A stretch of 64,000 nucleotides of DNA from Acetobacter persici JCM 25330 (GTDB lineage: Bacteria; Pseudomonadota; Alphaproteobacteria; Acetobacterales; Acetobacteraceae), in assembly GCF_000613905.1 (NCBI RefSeq), contig NZ_BAJW01000005.1, positions 1-64,000 on the forward strand, given 5' to 3'. How positions within the stretch are numbered: position 1 is the stretch's first letter; each line of letters starts with the position of its first letter. Below, in pieces: positions 30,851 to 39,662 of the stretch. Below the pieces are notes generated by a model that did no database searches, was not told where the DNA came from, and was given only the letters and a program-made list of their open reading frames with translations. A program made the position numbers and the translations under genes.

Positions 30851-31738
30851 ATGCTTCGCCATTCTCTTTCCCTCATCGCCACGTTTGAAGTTGCCGCGCG
30901 CCACCAGAGTTTTGTCAGGGCGGCAGAAGAACTGAACGTCACGCCCGCGGCCATCAGCCAGCAGGTCCGCCTGCTGGAGGAAAGGCTCGGCCTTGAACTG
31001 TTTACCCGCAAGGCAAGAGGCCTCCTGCTAACCCCGGCCGGACGGGACTATGCGCAGGAAGTCCGTGCGGGCCTTACAACGATCCAGTCCGCCTCCCAGC
31101 TTTTGTGCGCTCCACGCGCGACGGGCATTCTGCGCGTTGCGACATTTCATTCCTTCGGTCTGTTCTGGCTCTTGCCCCGCCTGCCGGAATTTCGGGCCCG
31201 TTACCCGGAAATGGACATTCGCCTCGTTCTTGGAAATGCACCAGCCTCACTCAGTTCTGGGGAGGCCGATCTCGCCATCCGGTTTGGAACCCGGCCTGAC
31301 GACGGCTGTGTTTCTCAGGATCTGATCCGGGACACAGCCATTGCCGTCGCCAGCCCGGACCTTCTGGCCGGACGGCCACCGTTCAGGGACCGTGCAAGCC
31401 TGCAAACAATCCCCCTGCTTCATGATGATGCCGTCGCTGAAGGAGAGCAGGCCCTGCGCTGGTCGGACTGGCTCGGCAAAAAGCCGGTCTCGGAGCAATC
31501 TCATACCTTGCCGGATGGCCTCAGCGTGCTGCACGCCTGCCTGCTGGGTCAGGGCGTTGCTCTGGCCCGTGCATCGCTGGTGAGCACATTACTGCGCTCC
31601 GGACGACTTGTCAGAGTGCTGGGCGAGGAGAGACAACTCTCCCTGCCCTACCGGCTGGTAAGCCTCCCGGGTGACAGGCGGGAACGTGTAAAAGTCTTCT
31701 CACAGTGGGTAACCCACGCAATCCGTATGCCGGGGTAA
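30851..31738 (+). CDS. LysR-family regulator (GcvA/AmpR-like)
   Basis: A 295-residue transcription regulator: N-terminal winged HTH (FEVAARHQSFVRAAEELNVT, AISQQVRLLEERLG, residues about 10-60) and a periplasmic-binding-protein-like effector domain (RVATFHSFGLFWLLPRLPEF, DLAIRFGTRPDDG, GLSVLHACLLGQGVALA). The HTH and the GxGVALAR segment resemble the GcvA/AmpR branch. Divergent transcription from an operon that contains a class A beta-lactamase supports an AmpR-like role, but the true inducer is unknown. Confidence 0.9.
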   Translation: MLRHSLSLIATFEVAARHQSFVRAAEELNVTPAAISQQVRLLEERLGLELFTRKARGLLLTPAGRDYAQEVRAGLTTIQSASQLLCAPRATGILRVATFHSFGLFWLLPRLPEFRARYPEMDIRLVLGNAPASLSSGEADLAIRFGTRPDDGCVSQDLIRDTAIAVASPDLLAGRPPFRDRASLQTIPLLHDDAVAEGEQALRWSDWLGKKPVSEQSHTLPDGLSVLHACLLGQGVALARASLVSTLLRSGRLVRVLGEERQLSLPYRLVSLPGDRRERVKVFSQWVTHAIRMPG

Positions 31739-31768
31739 AATAACAGAAAGGCGCCGCTTTTATTTTAC
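31735..31768. terminator. Bidirectional hairpin between LysR and antiporter genes
   Basis: GTAAAATAA (31735-31743) pairs with TTATTTTAC (31760-31768), enclosing an AGAAAGGCGCCGCTT inner stem. It is shared by two convergent genes and overlaps both stop codons. Confidence 0.7.
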
Positions 31769-34416
31769 TGAAGCAGACGAGTCCGAGGGTTCTGCGCTCT
31801 CATCGTCCTGGCTTCTGGCTGGGGGGGACTCTGGCATTTTATGGTCCAGCTTCAGCAATGTACTGGCAGCCAGACCGGGCCGTTCACTCTCTTTATCGGC
31901 CGGAGCCGCTCCCGGCACCAGCTTGATGGCCCGTTCACCCGCTTCACGCTTGCGGCGCAGTTTCTCAATATTTTCCAGCACCAGCGGATATTCTTCCACC
32001 AACCGCCGGAAGCGGGACGCGCTGATCACCATGAAGTGCCCGAACTGCACGGCGCGGATATTGGCCGGGCACCGTTCATCATTGATTGCGGACAGCGCAC
32101 CGATCAGATCCCCCGCTCCATAGAGAATATCCCGCTCCGCCACATGCGATTCCGCCAGCCCCGCACTGATGAAGTAGATATTGCGGATCTTGCGCCCACG
32201 GCGGCAGATCAGTTCCTGCGGAGCCACAAACCGCAGAGAAGTTGTGGTGGCCAGATCATGCAGTTCCGCATTGGGCAGCCCCCGGAAGACAGCCGCATTT
32301 TTCAGGCGGCTTTCAATCCCGCTGCGCAGGTCAAAGCTCAGGGGCTTGTCCAGCCGATGGCGGCGGCGTTCCAGTTCTTTCAGAAGCTCGCGGTTCAGTT
32401 CATCACTGATCAGGGATTCCGCCAGCAGAGAGTCATATTCCTCCCCCTCCAGCCGCAGCACAATCTGGCGGAAATCCGGTTTTCCAGCGCTTCCGAATAG
32501 CCGTGATAATGCAGGCGCAGGGTTTCCAACGCTTCATCCAGCAGTTTGCGCTGGCGCTGCAACACCTCGGCCACCACGTCCCCAATACGGCTACCCAGTG
32601 TCGGTTCCAGCCGCTCACTCATAAAACGTGTGAGCGAGATGGAGACAAAATGCGCCACCATGAGCATTTCAAACCGCTCCGCCATACACAGCATCAGCGG
32701 GCGGTCGATGCGCAGGTTCTTATGAATCCATTGTGCAATCTTGAAGCGCAGGGACGGACTCAGCCGTCGGCGCAGGGCACGCACATACCCCAGACGCCCT
32801 TCCAGCCGTGCACCGTCAATCGCGGCCTCGGACGAGCGCAGCAGCGTTTCCATCACACGGCGGGACAGACCCTGAATACGGAACAGGTCCAGCAGGACAG
32901 AGCGTTCCTGGCTCGCGATGGTAATCAGCGCAAGGTTCACACGCTGCGTATCACCAAGGGCTGTATCAAAGGTATTGGCCCCCTGCTCCTCATGCGCGCG
33001 GCGGTCCACCTGCTCAATCACGGTGCCCGTTGCATCCGTGGAAAAGCCGAGTTCATCCGCCAGCTTCTCCGAGCGTTCCTTGACGTTTTCCAGCCCAATG
33101 CTCAGCACCTGATGCCGCATGGCTTCATCAATGGGGGAGAGCTTGTCCAGCTTGAGGAACAGCACCAGAGACCGCAGCGTCGTGCCATTCAGCAGCAGCG
33201 TAATCAGCACGAACCCGGTGGCCAGAATACCGATAAAATGCGCAACGGGCGTAGAGACGCGCTCGTTTTCCGTCACCGCCAGCGCCAGAGCCAGTGTAAT
33301 CGCGCCGCGCAGACCGCCCCAGACCATTGTGACCTTGAAGGGTGTCGGCACAGGCGGCGCCAGCTTTGTCATGGCGAGGAAGGGCAGAAGACCAAACACG
33401 ACAGCCCCGCGCGCCGCCAGACCCGCGACACTGGCAATCAGGATTAGTACGCAGTCCCACCGGGTCATGCCTACCAGCAGATGTGGCACCAGCATGGAGG
33501 CCAGCACGAACACCAGAGACCCGGCCCAGAACACAAGCTGCTGCCACAACTGGTTCAGGAAGAGCCATGTCTGCGGCCGTACGGTTGACGGCCCGTAGAC
33601 GGACAAAGTCAGCCCCGCCGCCGCCGTGGCCACCACGCCGGACACCCCCAGAAATTCATCCGAGACGATATAGGCCACGTACGGAAGGGCGACGGTCAGG
33701 GTAATTTCCGCAGCCGCGGACCCGCTGAGAGCCGTGATCATCATCAGCGTTAACTGGCCAAAAACCACGCCAACAATCAGCGCCCCGACAAAGGAAATCA
33801 CGAACGAGATCACGGCCTCGCCCGGATGAATGGCATGATGCAGGGTGACTGAGGGCAGCAGGATGGAGAAGATGGAAATTGCCGCCGCGTCATTCAGCAG
33901 GGCTTCCCCTTCCACCAGACGCGTCAGGCGTGTTGCCGCCCCGATATCCCGGAAAATCCCGGCGACGGCGGACGGGTCCGTCGTCGCCACAATGGAGCCC
34001 AGCAGCAGGCAGACAACCAGTGGCATCTGGGCAAAAGGCAGCAACGCCAACCCGATGGCACCCGTGGACACCACCACCGCCACCACGGCCAGCAGCAGCA
34101 CTGTTGCGGCCTCATGCGCCAGACGCCGCACGTCGATCGCCAGTGCGCCCTGAAAAACCAGAACTGGGAGGAAGATCAGCAGGAACGCTTCACTGTTGAT
34201 CGGGAAATCCAGCAGCGTTTCCGCAATGCCATTCAGGGCGGACGTATGCGTGGTCCGCAAGGCGAAGTCTGCCAGACTACCGATAATAATGCCGACAATA
34301 GCCAGCAGAACGGTTTCAGACAGTTCCAGCCTGCGGGCAATGGGCTGAACCGTGCTGACGATGACCAGAAGAAGCGCAATGGCAAGCAGTACCGCAGCCA
34401 GACCCGTTACCGCCAT
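31760..34416 (-). pseudogene. Large Na+/H+ antiporter with C-terminal cyclic-nucleotide-binding-like domain, one frameshift
   Basis: CPA1-type cation/proton antiporter of the inner membrane. Residues 1-410 have about 12 membrane segments with ATTDPSAV (ND-like motif region) and GEALLNDAAAI (the conserved ND pair of CPA1 antiporters). A helical cytoplasmic region follows, and the last 150 residues read as a cNMP-binding domain (FRGLPNAELHDLATTTSLRF, ELICRRGRKIRNIYFISAG, GDLIG). The architecture resembles plant SOS1 and NhaP-like proteins. The frame is lost near 32473 (ENRI then SARL; adding one T gives FRQIVLRLEGEEYD), producing 885 residues when repaired. It would serve pH and sodium homeostasis. 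Confidence 0.85.
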
Positions 34417-34696
34417 ACCCTCTTTGCTCCTCCAGCCAGATTATTCCGCACTCAGATTCTTCTGTTGCATGACGATAAGGCACCAGAAAGGCAGACGTTC
34501 CGGAAAGTGAGCGTCTTTTAACACACTCCCTGCGCGAACAACCACCTCGCCAGTGCGTTTCCTGCTCTGCAACGGGGTACTTTGCCGGGGCCAAGCCTCG
34601 CCTGAATGTGACTTTATTCTGACATGCGGCAGCAATGCCACACCCCATATTGAAAAAAGACCATCAGAGCGCCTCAGGCACCGGCACGAGGCGAGC

Positions 34697-36176
34697 ATGA
34701 CATCACCAGACACAATCGGGATGACTCTCATGACGACATCACCCACCATCACAGACTGTCCAGTTGGCCTGACGGCAACCGGCTTCCGCACAGAGACGGA
34801 TTCACTGGGCGAAATTCAGGTCCCCGCCGACAAATACTGGGGGGCACAGACCCAGCGCAGCCTCGTGCATTTCTCCATCGGGGAAGACCATATGCCCCTG
34901 CCCCTCTGCCACGCCTATGCGGTAGTGAAAAAGGCGGCGGCACTGGTCAACGCAGCCGATGGCCGGATGCCTCACTGGAAAGCGGACCTGATTGCCCGTG
35001 TGGCGGATGAAATCTGCGCGGGCAAGCTGGACGCGCATTTCCCGCTTTTTGTCTGGCAGACAGGCTCCGGCACGCAGACAAACATGAATCTGAATGAGGT
35101 GATCGCCAACCGCGCCATTCAGCTTGCCGGAGGTGAGATCGGCTCCAAAAAGCCCGTACATCCGAATGATGATGTGAATATGGGGCAATCAAGCAATGAT
35201 TCCTTCCCCACCGCCATGCATATCGTCACACTGCTGGAAATAGAAAACCGGCTAATTCCTGAAGTGGAAGCCCTCAGCGACAGTCTCCATACCAAAGCCG
35301 AGCAGTGGATGAATGTTGTCAAAATTGGCCGCACACATCTTCAGGACGCTGTGCCGCTGACAGTCGGGCAGGAATGGTCCGGCTGGGCCTGCATGCTGGA
35401 AGATGCCCTGTCTGCCCTCCGCACGGCGCGGGAAGGCCTTTTTGAGCTCGCCGCCGGGGGTACCGCCGTTGGCACCGCTGAATGCCCCGGCAGGATTCAG
35501 CAAGGCCATCGCCAGCAAAATCGCTGAACTGACGGGCCGCCCGTTTGTCACCGCTCCAAACAAATTCGCGGCCCTCAGCGGGCTGGATGCCATGGCAAGA
35601 GCCTCTGCCGGGTTGCGAGGGCTGGCTGTGCCTTTGCTCAAAATTGCCAATGATATGCGCCTTCTGGCCTCCGGCCCGCGCTGCGGACTTGGAGAACTGC
35701 ACCTGCCGGAGAATGAACCGGGCTCATCCATCATGCCCGGCAAGGTCAACCCGACCCAGTGTGAAGCACTGGTGATGATTGCAACGCAGGTTCTGGGGAA
35801 TGATGCCACCGTCGGCTTTGCCGCCAGTCAGGGCCAGCTCAACCTGAATGTCATGCGCCCGGTCATTCTCGCCAACTGTCTGCACAGCATCCGTATTCTG
35901 GCGGATGGCTGCCATAATTTCAGAGTTTTCTCCGTAGAGGGAACAGAACTGAATGAGCCCCGTCTTGCACAGTATGTGAACGGCTCCGTCATGCTCGTGA
36001 CCGCCCTCAGCCCCGCAATCGGGTATGATAAGGCGGCGGCCATTGCGCATCGGGCCACGGAACAGAACCTCAGTCTGCGGGAGGCTGCCGTGCAGTCAGG
36101 CTATCTGGACGGTGAGACGTTTGACAGGCTGGTCAACCCGCTGGATATGGTGGGCAACGGCGTGGCCGGTGCCTGA
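34697..36176 (+). pseudogene. fumC: Class II fumarate hydratase, frameshifted by two bases
   Basis: Iron-independent fumarase, TCA step fumarate to malate. ATG 34697 (GAGG upstream) is chosen; 34721 and 34730 are alternatives. Seen: [74 protein letters not shown], and after the shift GSSIMPGKVNPTQCEA, the fumarase/aspartase signature. Near 35477 GGCACCGCTGAATG should be GGCACCGGCCTGAATG; two missing bases restore 493 residues. The gene is otherwise intact, so a sequence error is more likely than loss. Confidence 0.9.
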
Positions 36177-36221
36177 CACACATCCCTTTCGCCCTATCTC
36201 AAATGCCGGTATGATTGCCTC

Positions 36222-36404
36222 ATGAACCGTTTTTTCCTTTCTGCGCGGCTGGTAATCCCCGGCCTGTCTCTTCTGGGCCTGCTGGGCCTCACATCCTGCG
36301 CGGATGACCACGCGCACCATTACTATCACCCCAGAACCCACCATGGGGAGCGCGGGCCGAACTGGTATCGCCCGCCCTCCAACATGCCCACTCCGCAACG
36401 CTGA
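36222..36404 (+). CDS. Small lipoprotein
   Basis: 60 residues with a hydrophobic N-terminus and an LTSC lipobox (cysteine about residue 26), so it is probably lipid-anchored in the periplasm. The mature part is rich in His, Tyr and Pro (DDHAHHYYHPRTHHGE) and might bind metal. I know no family. It lies 45 bases after fumC and just before a second tiny membrane gene. Confidence 0.6.
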   Translation: MNRFFLSARLVIPGLSLLGLLGLTSCADDHAHHYYHPRTHHGERGPNWYRPPSNMPTPQR

Positions 36405-36418
36405 AGGACCGCAGACTC

Positions 36419-36583
36419 ATGGAAGGCAAACTCTTGCGGCTGGGCATTGTTATTGTCACGCTCATACTGGGTATTTTTCTGGTCAGTTCCATCTACCGGA
36501 ATTTCTCACACCTGATGGACCAGCCTCCGGGCTCGGCCGACCAGCAGCCCGCGGTTAACGGCGCACCTGCATCGCAGCCCTAA
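36419..36583 (+). CDS. Small single-pass membrane protein (54 aa)
   Basis: ATG 36419 to TAA 36583 encodes MEGKLLRLGIVIVTLILGIF... with one membrane helix (about residues 8-27) and a polar, Pro/Gln-rich C-terminal tail. AAGGA lies 11 bases upstream. It starts 14 bases after the lipoprotein stop and ends 16 bases before the peptide-binding protein, so it may be part of that operon. Function unknown. Confidence 0.55.
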   Translation: MEGKLLRLGIVIVTLILGIFLVSSIYRNFSHLMDQPPGSADQQPAVNGAPASQP

Positions 36584-36599
36584 GGGTAAAGGGAGAACA

Positions 36600-38348
36600 A
36601 TGCGCGCCTTGAGCATGCTGAGGCACCGGGGCATGCGGCGTTCTGTTTCCACAGTCCTGCTGGCGGGCCTGACGGTGGCAGGTGGTTTGGCCGCGAGAAG
36701 CCCGCAGCCTGCCACCGCGCAGACAGCGGTTGACCCAACGCCAGAAACTCTGGCCGCGCATCGGGGCGGCACGCTCAGGCTTGTCGCCGCAGCCTCCGGC
36801 GGCACGCTGGACCCGCAGATCAATTACACCGCCAAATACATCAATCTGTATGCTGTGGTGTATGACGGGCTGACAACCTTCCGCAAAACCACTGGCCCCC
36901 GTGGGAACGAGGTTGTGGCGGATCTGGCCGAAACCCTTCCCACGCCACAGGATGGCGGGCGCACCTACGTTTTTACGCTCAGGCCGGATATCCGCTTTTC
37001 CAACGGTCAGCCTTTGACCACAGCGGATGTGGTTGCGTCTTTCCGCCGTATTTTCCGTGTCGGCTCACCCACGGCAGGCTCCTTCTATTCCGCGATTGCC
37101 GGAGCCGATGCCTGCCTGAACCACCCGGCGGACTGTAGCCTGAAAGACGGGATCTCGGATGATCCCGCGCTCCGCACCATCACCTTTCATCTGGCACAGC
37201 CTGATACAGAATTCCTGCAAAAACTGGCCTTTACGCATGCCGTTATTCTGCCCGCCAGCACTCCGGACCATGACATCGGCAACAAGCCCATTCCCGGCAC
37301 TGGGCCGTATCGGGTCACAAGTTATGACCCGAACAAAATCCTGAGCCTGGACCGCAATCCCTATTTCCACGTGTGGGATGTGCAGGCCCAGCCTGATGGC
37401 TACCCGGACGGCATAGACTATAGCTTCGGCATCCCGGATGAAGCCGCAGTAACGGCTGTTGAAAACGGCCAGTATGACTGGATGGCGGACACTGTTCCCA
37501 TGGACAGGCTGGGGGAACTGGGCAGCCGTTTTACCGCACAGACCCATGTGACACCGCATCCGGCGATGTATTTCATCCCGATGAACGTCAATCTGCCGCC
37601 GTTCAACCAGATCAAGGCCCGGCAGGCCGTGAACTATGCGCTCAACCGCAAAGCCATGGTCATTCTGTACGGTGGCCCCGGTATTGCCCGGCCTCTGTGC
37701 GGTATGCTGCCCTCTTCATTGCCGGTCACATCTGACCAGTGTTTTTATACGCGCGGTGCCTCTCCCTCCGCCCCGGCTGCACGCTGGGCTGCGCCGGATC
37801 TGGAAAAAGCCCGTGCACTGGTGCGGGAAAGCGGCACCGCCGGGCAACACGTTACGCTGGTCACGGCCAATACCAGTATTGATTATGCCATGGGCACATG
37901 GCTGCGCGACATGCTGCAAAGCATTGGCTATGAGGCCACGCTCCGCCCGCTTAGCAGTTCCATGGCGTTCAATTACATGCAGAACTCAGGCAACCATGTA
38001 CAGATTGCCCTTAAAGACTGGTCGGCAGATTATCCATCCCCATCTAATTTTTTAGATGATCTTCTGGGATGCGAGAATTTTCACCCCAATTCGGATAGCT
38101 CCATCAACATCCCCGGCTTTTGTGACAAGCACATTCAGGCGATTATGGATCGCGCTAAAACCGATGTGTCTCTTACGCCGCAACAGACGAATGATCTCTG
38201 GCGGCAGGCTGACCGCCTGCTGATGGAACAGGCCCCGATCGCCCCGGTGATTGAAAAAGATGATGTGATCATCACCTCACCACGCCTGAAGAATTTCTTT
38301 TACACTCAGGTCAATAAACTGTTTTTCTCACAGGTCTGGCTGCACTAG
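36600..38348 (+). CDS. ABC transporter peptide/solute-binding protein (SBP family 5)
   Basis: 582-residue periplasmic binding protein of the DppA/OppA family. Signal peptide at residues 1-42 (VLLAGLTVAGGLAARS...ATAQTA). Family features: GGTLRLVAAASGGTLDPQ, YDGLTTFRKT, YVFTLRPDIRFSNGQPLTTADVVASFRRI (the SBP_bac_5 signature region), VNYALNRKAMVILYGG, LLMEQAPIAPV. The start ATG 36600 has AAGGGAGA upstream. The permease and ATPase genes are not in the window, so it is an orphan here. Confidence 0.9.
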   Translation: MRALSMLRHRGMRRSVSTVLLAGLTVAGGLAARSPQPATAQTAVDPTPETLAAHRGGTLRLVAAASGGTLDPQINYTAKYINLYAVVYDGLTTFRKTTGPRGNEVVADLAETLPTPQDGGRTYVFTLRPDIRFSNGQPLTTADVVASFRRIFRVGSPTAGSFYSAIAGADACLNHPADCSLKDGISDDPALRTITFHLAQPDTEFLQKLAFTHAVILPASTPDHDIGNKPIPGTGPYRVTSYDPNKILSLDRNPYFHVWDVQAQPDGYPDGIDYSFGIPDEAAVTAVENGQYDWMADTVPMDRLGELGSRFTAQTHVTPHPAMYFIPMNVNLPPFNQIKARQAVNYALNRKAMVILYGGPGIARPLCGMLPSSLPVTSDQCFYTRGASPSAPAARWAAPDLEKARALVRESGTAGQHVTLVTANTSIDYAMGTWLRDMLQSIGYEATLRPLSSSMAFNYMQNSGNHVQIALKDWSADYPSPSNFLDDLLGCENFHPNSDSSINIPGFCDKHIQAIMDRAKTDVSLTPQQTNDLWRQADRLLMEQAPIAPVIEKDDVIITSPRLKNFFYTQVNKLFFSQVWLH

Positions 38349-38408
38349 TCCACCAGAGCGCCGCTTGGATGCCACCCACTTCCGCCCATAATTTCTCTGC
38401 CCGCTTCT

Positions 38409-38431
38409 TTATCCACAGAATCTGTGGATGA
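38409..38431. other. Inverted DnaA-box-like pair
   Basis: TTATCCACA (38409-38417) is an exact DnaA-box consensus, and TGTGGATGA (38423-38431) is an inverted copy with one mismatch. They lie between two convergent genes and could simply be a hairpin. A single pair is not an origin. Confidence 0.35.
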
Positions 38432-38574
38432 AAGTCGGGACAACACCGGGATGAGCGCGGGATGACTGCTGGCAAAATCCTTTTTGGAGAAGACACGCAG
38501 CTTTCAGCAGACACCCGGAATATCAGACAAAGTCAGGAGAGGCGACGCCCAGCCTCTCTTAACCCGCAGTAAAC

Positions 38575-39627
38575 CTACTTTCCAACTGCCTTCTGCCCCT
38601 CAAGCTGGTCCAGCAGCCCAAGCGCCATGGTTTTTACGCGCGCCGGGACCGGCACATAATCAAGCTTGCGGCTGGCGGCTTCACCATTGGTCAGCCCCCA
38701 GCGGAAAAACGTCCGGACAGCCAGACCATGTTCCGTGCCAGCGGAACGACGGGGCACCAGAACATAAGTGGTGGTCACAATCGGCCACGCGCCGCTGCCC
38801 TGCGTGTCAGACAGCGCGGCGGTCAGCGTCTTTTCATCCCACACGGCAGACTCAGCCGCCTTAGCAAAACTATCGGCAGAGGCCGTGACAAAATCTCCGG
38901 CCTTGTTCTGCAACTGGACCATCGGCAGATGGTTACGCTCGGCATAGGCATATTCCACATAGCCTATGCTGCCTTCGGTATTCGCCACGTAGGCGGCAAT
39001 TCCGTCATTCCCGCGTGTGCCGGAGCCTGCGGGCCAGTCAACAGACGTGCCACGCCCGACGGATGTTCCCCATGTCGGGGAGACCCGGCCCAGATAATCC
39101 GTGAAGACAAACGTGGTGCCGGACCCGTCTGCCCTGTGCAGCGGGGCTACAGGCAGATCCGGCAGTTTCAGGTCAGGATTAAGCTCGGCTACGCGCGGAT
39201 CATTCCATGAACTGATCGTGCCATCATACAACCCCGCTAGCACCGGGCCGGTCAGCCGCAAGGCTCCGTCCGGCACGCCGGGCACATTTACAATAACAAC
39301 AATGCCGCCAATACCCGTCGGGAACTGCATCAGATGCCCGGCATCCAGCTTTGCCGGGGCCATCGGCGCATCAGACGCCCCGAAATCCACCGTTCCGGCC
39401 AGCACCATGTTCTGGCCAGCACCAGAGCCGATGGTCTGATAATTCACACTGACGCCGGTGCTGCTGGAAGAGGCTGCAGACCACGCCTGATAAAGGGGCG
39501 CCGCAAAGCTCGACCCCGCGCCGGTAATATCTTCCGCCCGCAGGGTCTGTGTACCGCACGCCATCAGCACGGCAGAAAGCAGCCCCAGTCTCGCTCCGTG
39601 TCTGAGGCGCACCATCCGGTGTGTCAT
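38575..39627 (-). CDS. pstS: Phosphate ABC transporter substrate-binding protein
   Basis: 350-residue periplasmic phosphate-binding protein. Signal peptide at residues 1-31, then EDITGAGSSFAAPLYQAW, the PstS N-terminal signature. Phosphate-loop elements are present: TIGSGAGQNM, DFGASDAPM, HRADGSGTTFVFTDYL, GSGTRGNDGIAAYV. Its length matches PstS. The pstCAB-phoU genes are not adjacent; it lies directly downstream of pheT with 35 bases between. Confidence 0.93.
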   Translation of the reverse strand: MTHRMVRLRHGARLGLLSAVLMACGTQTLRAEDITGAGSSFAAPLYQAWSAASSSSTGVSVNYQTIGSGAGQNMVLAGTVDFGASDAPMAPAKLDAGHLMQFPTGIGGIVVIVNVPGVPDGALRLTGPVLAGLYDGTISSWNDPRVAELNPDLKLPDLPVAPLHRADGSGTTFVFTDYLGRVSPTWGTSVGRGTSVDWPAGSGTRGNDGIAAYVANTEGSIGYVEYAYAERNHLPMVQLQNKAGDFVTASADSFAKAAESAVWDEKTLTAALSDTQGSGAWPIVTTTYVLVPRRSAGTEHGLAVRTFFRWGLTNGEAASRKLDYVPVPARVKTMALGLLDQLEGQKAVGK

Positions 39628-39662
39628 TCCCGTTACTCTCCGCTTCCTGACCTGCTGCCTGC

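Noticed and set aside
38409-38431. DnaA-box pair as a possible replication origin
   Set aside because: Only one exact box and one inverted near-match, no AT-rich unwinding region and no dnaA/parAB-type neighbours; more likely a chance hairpin.
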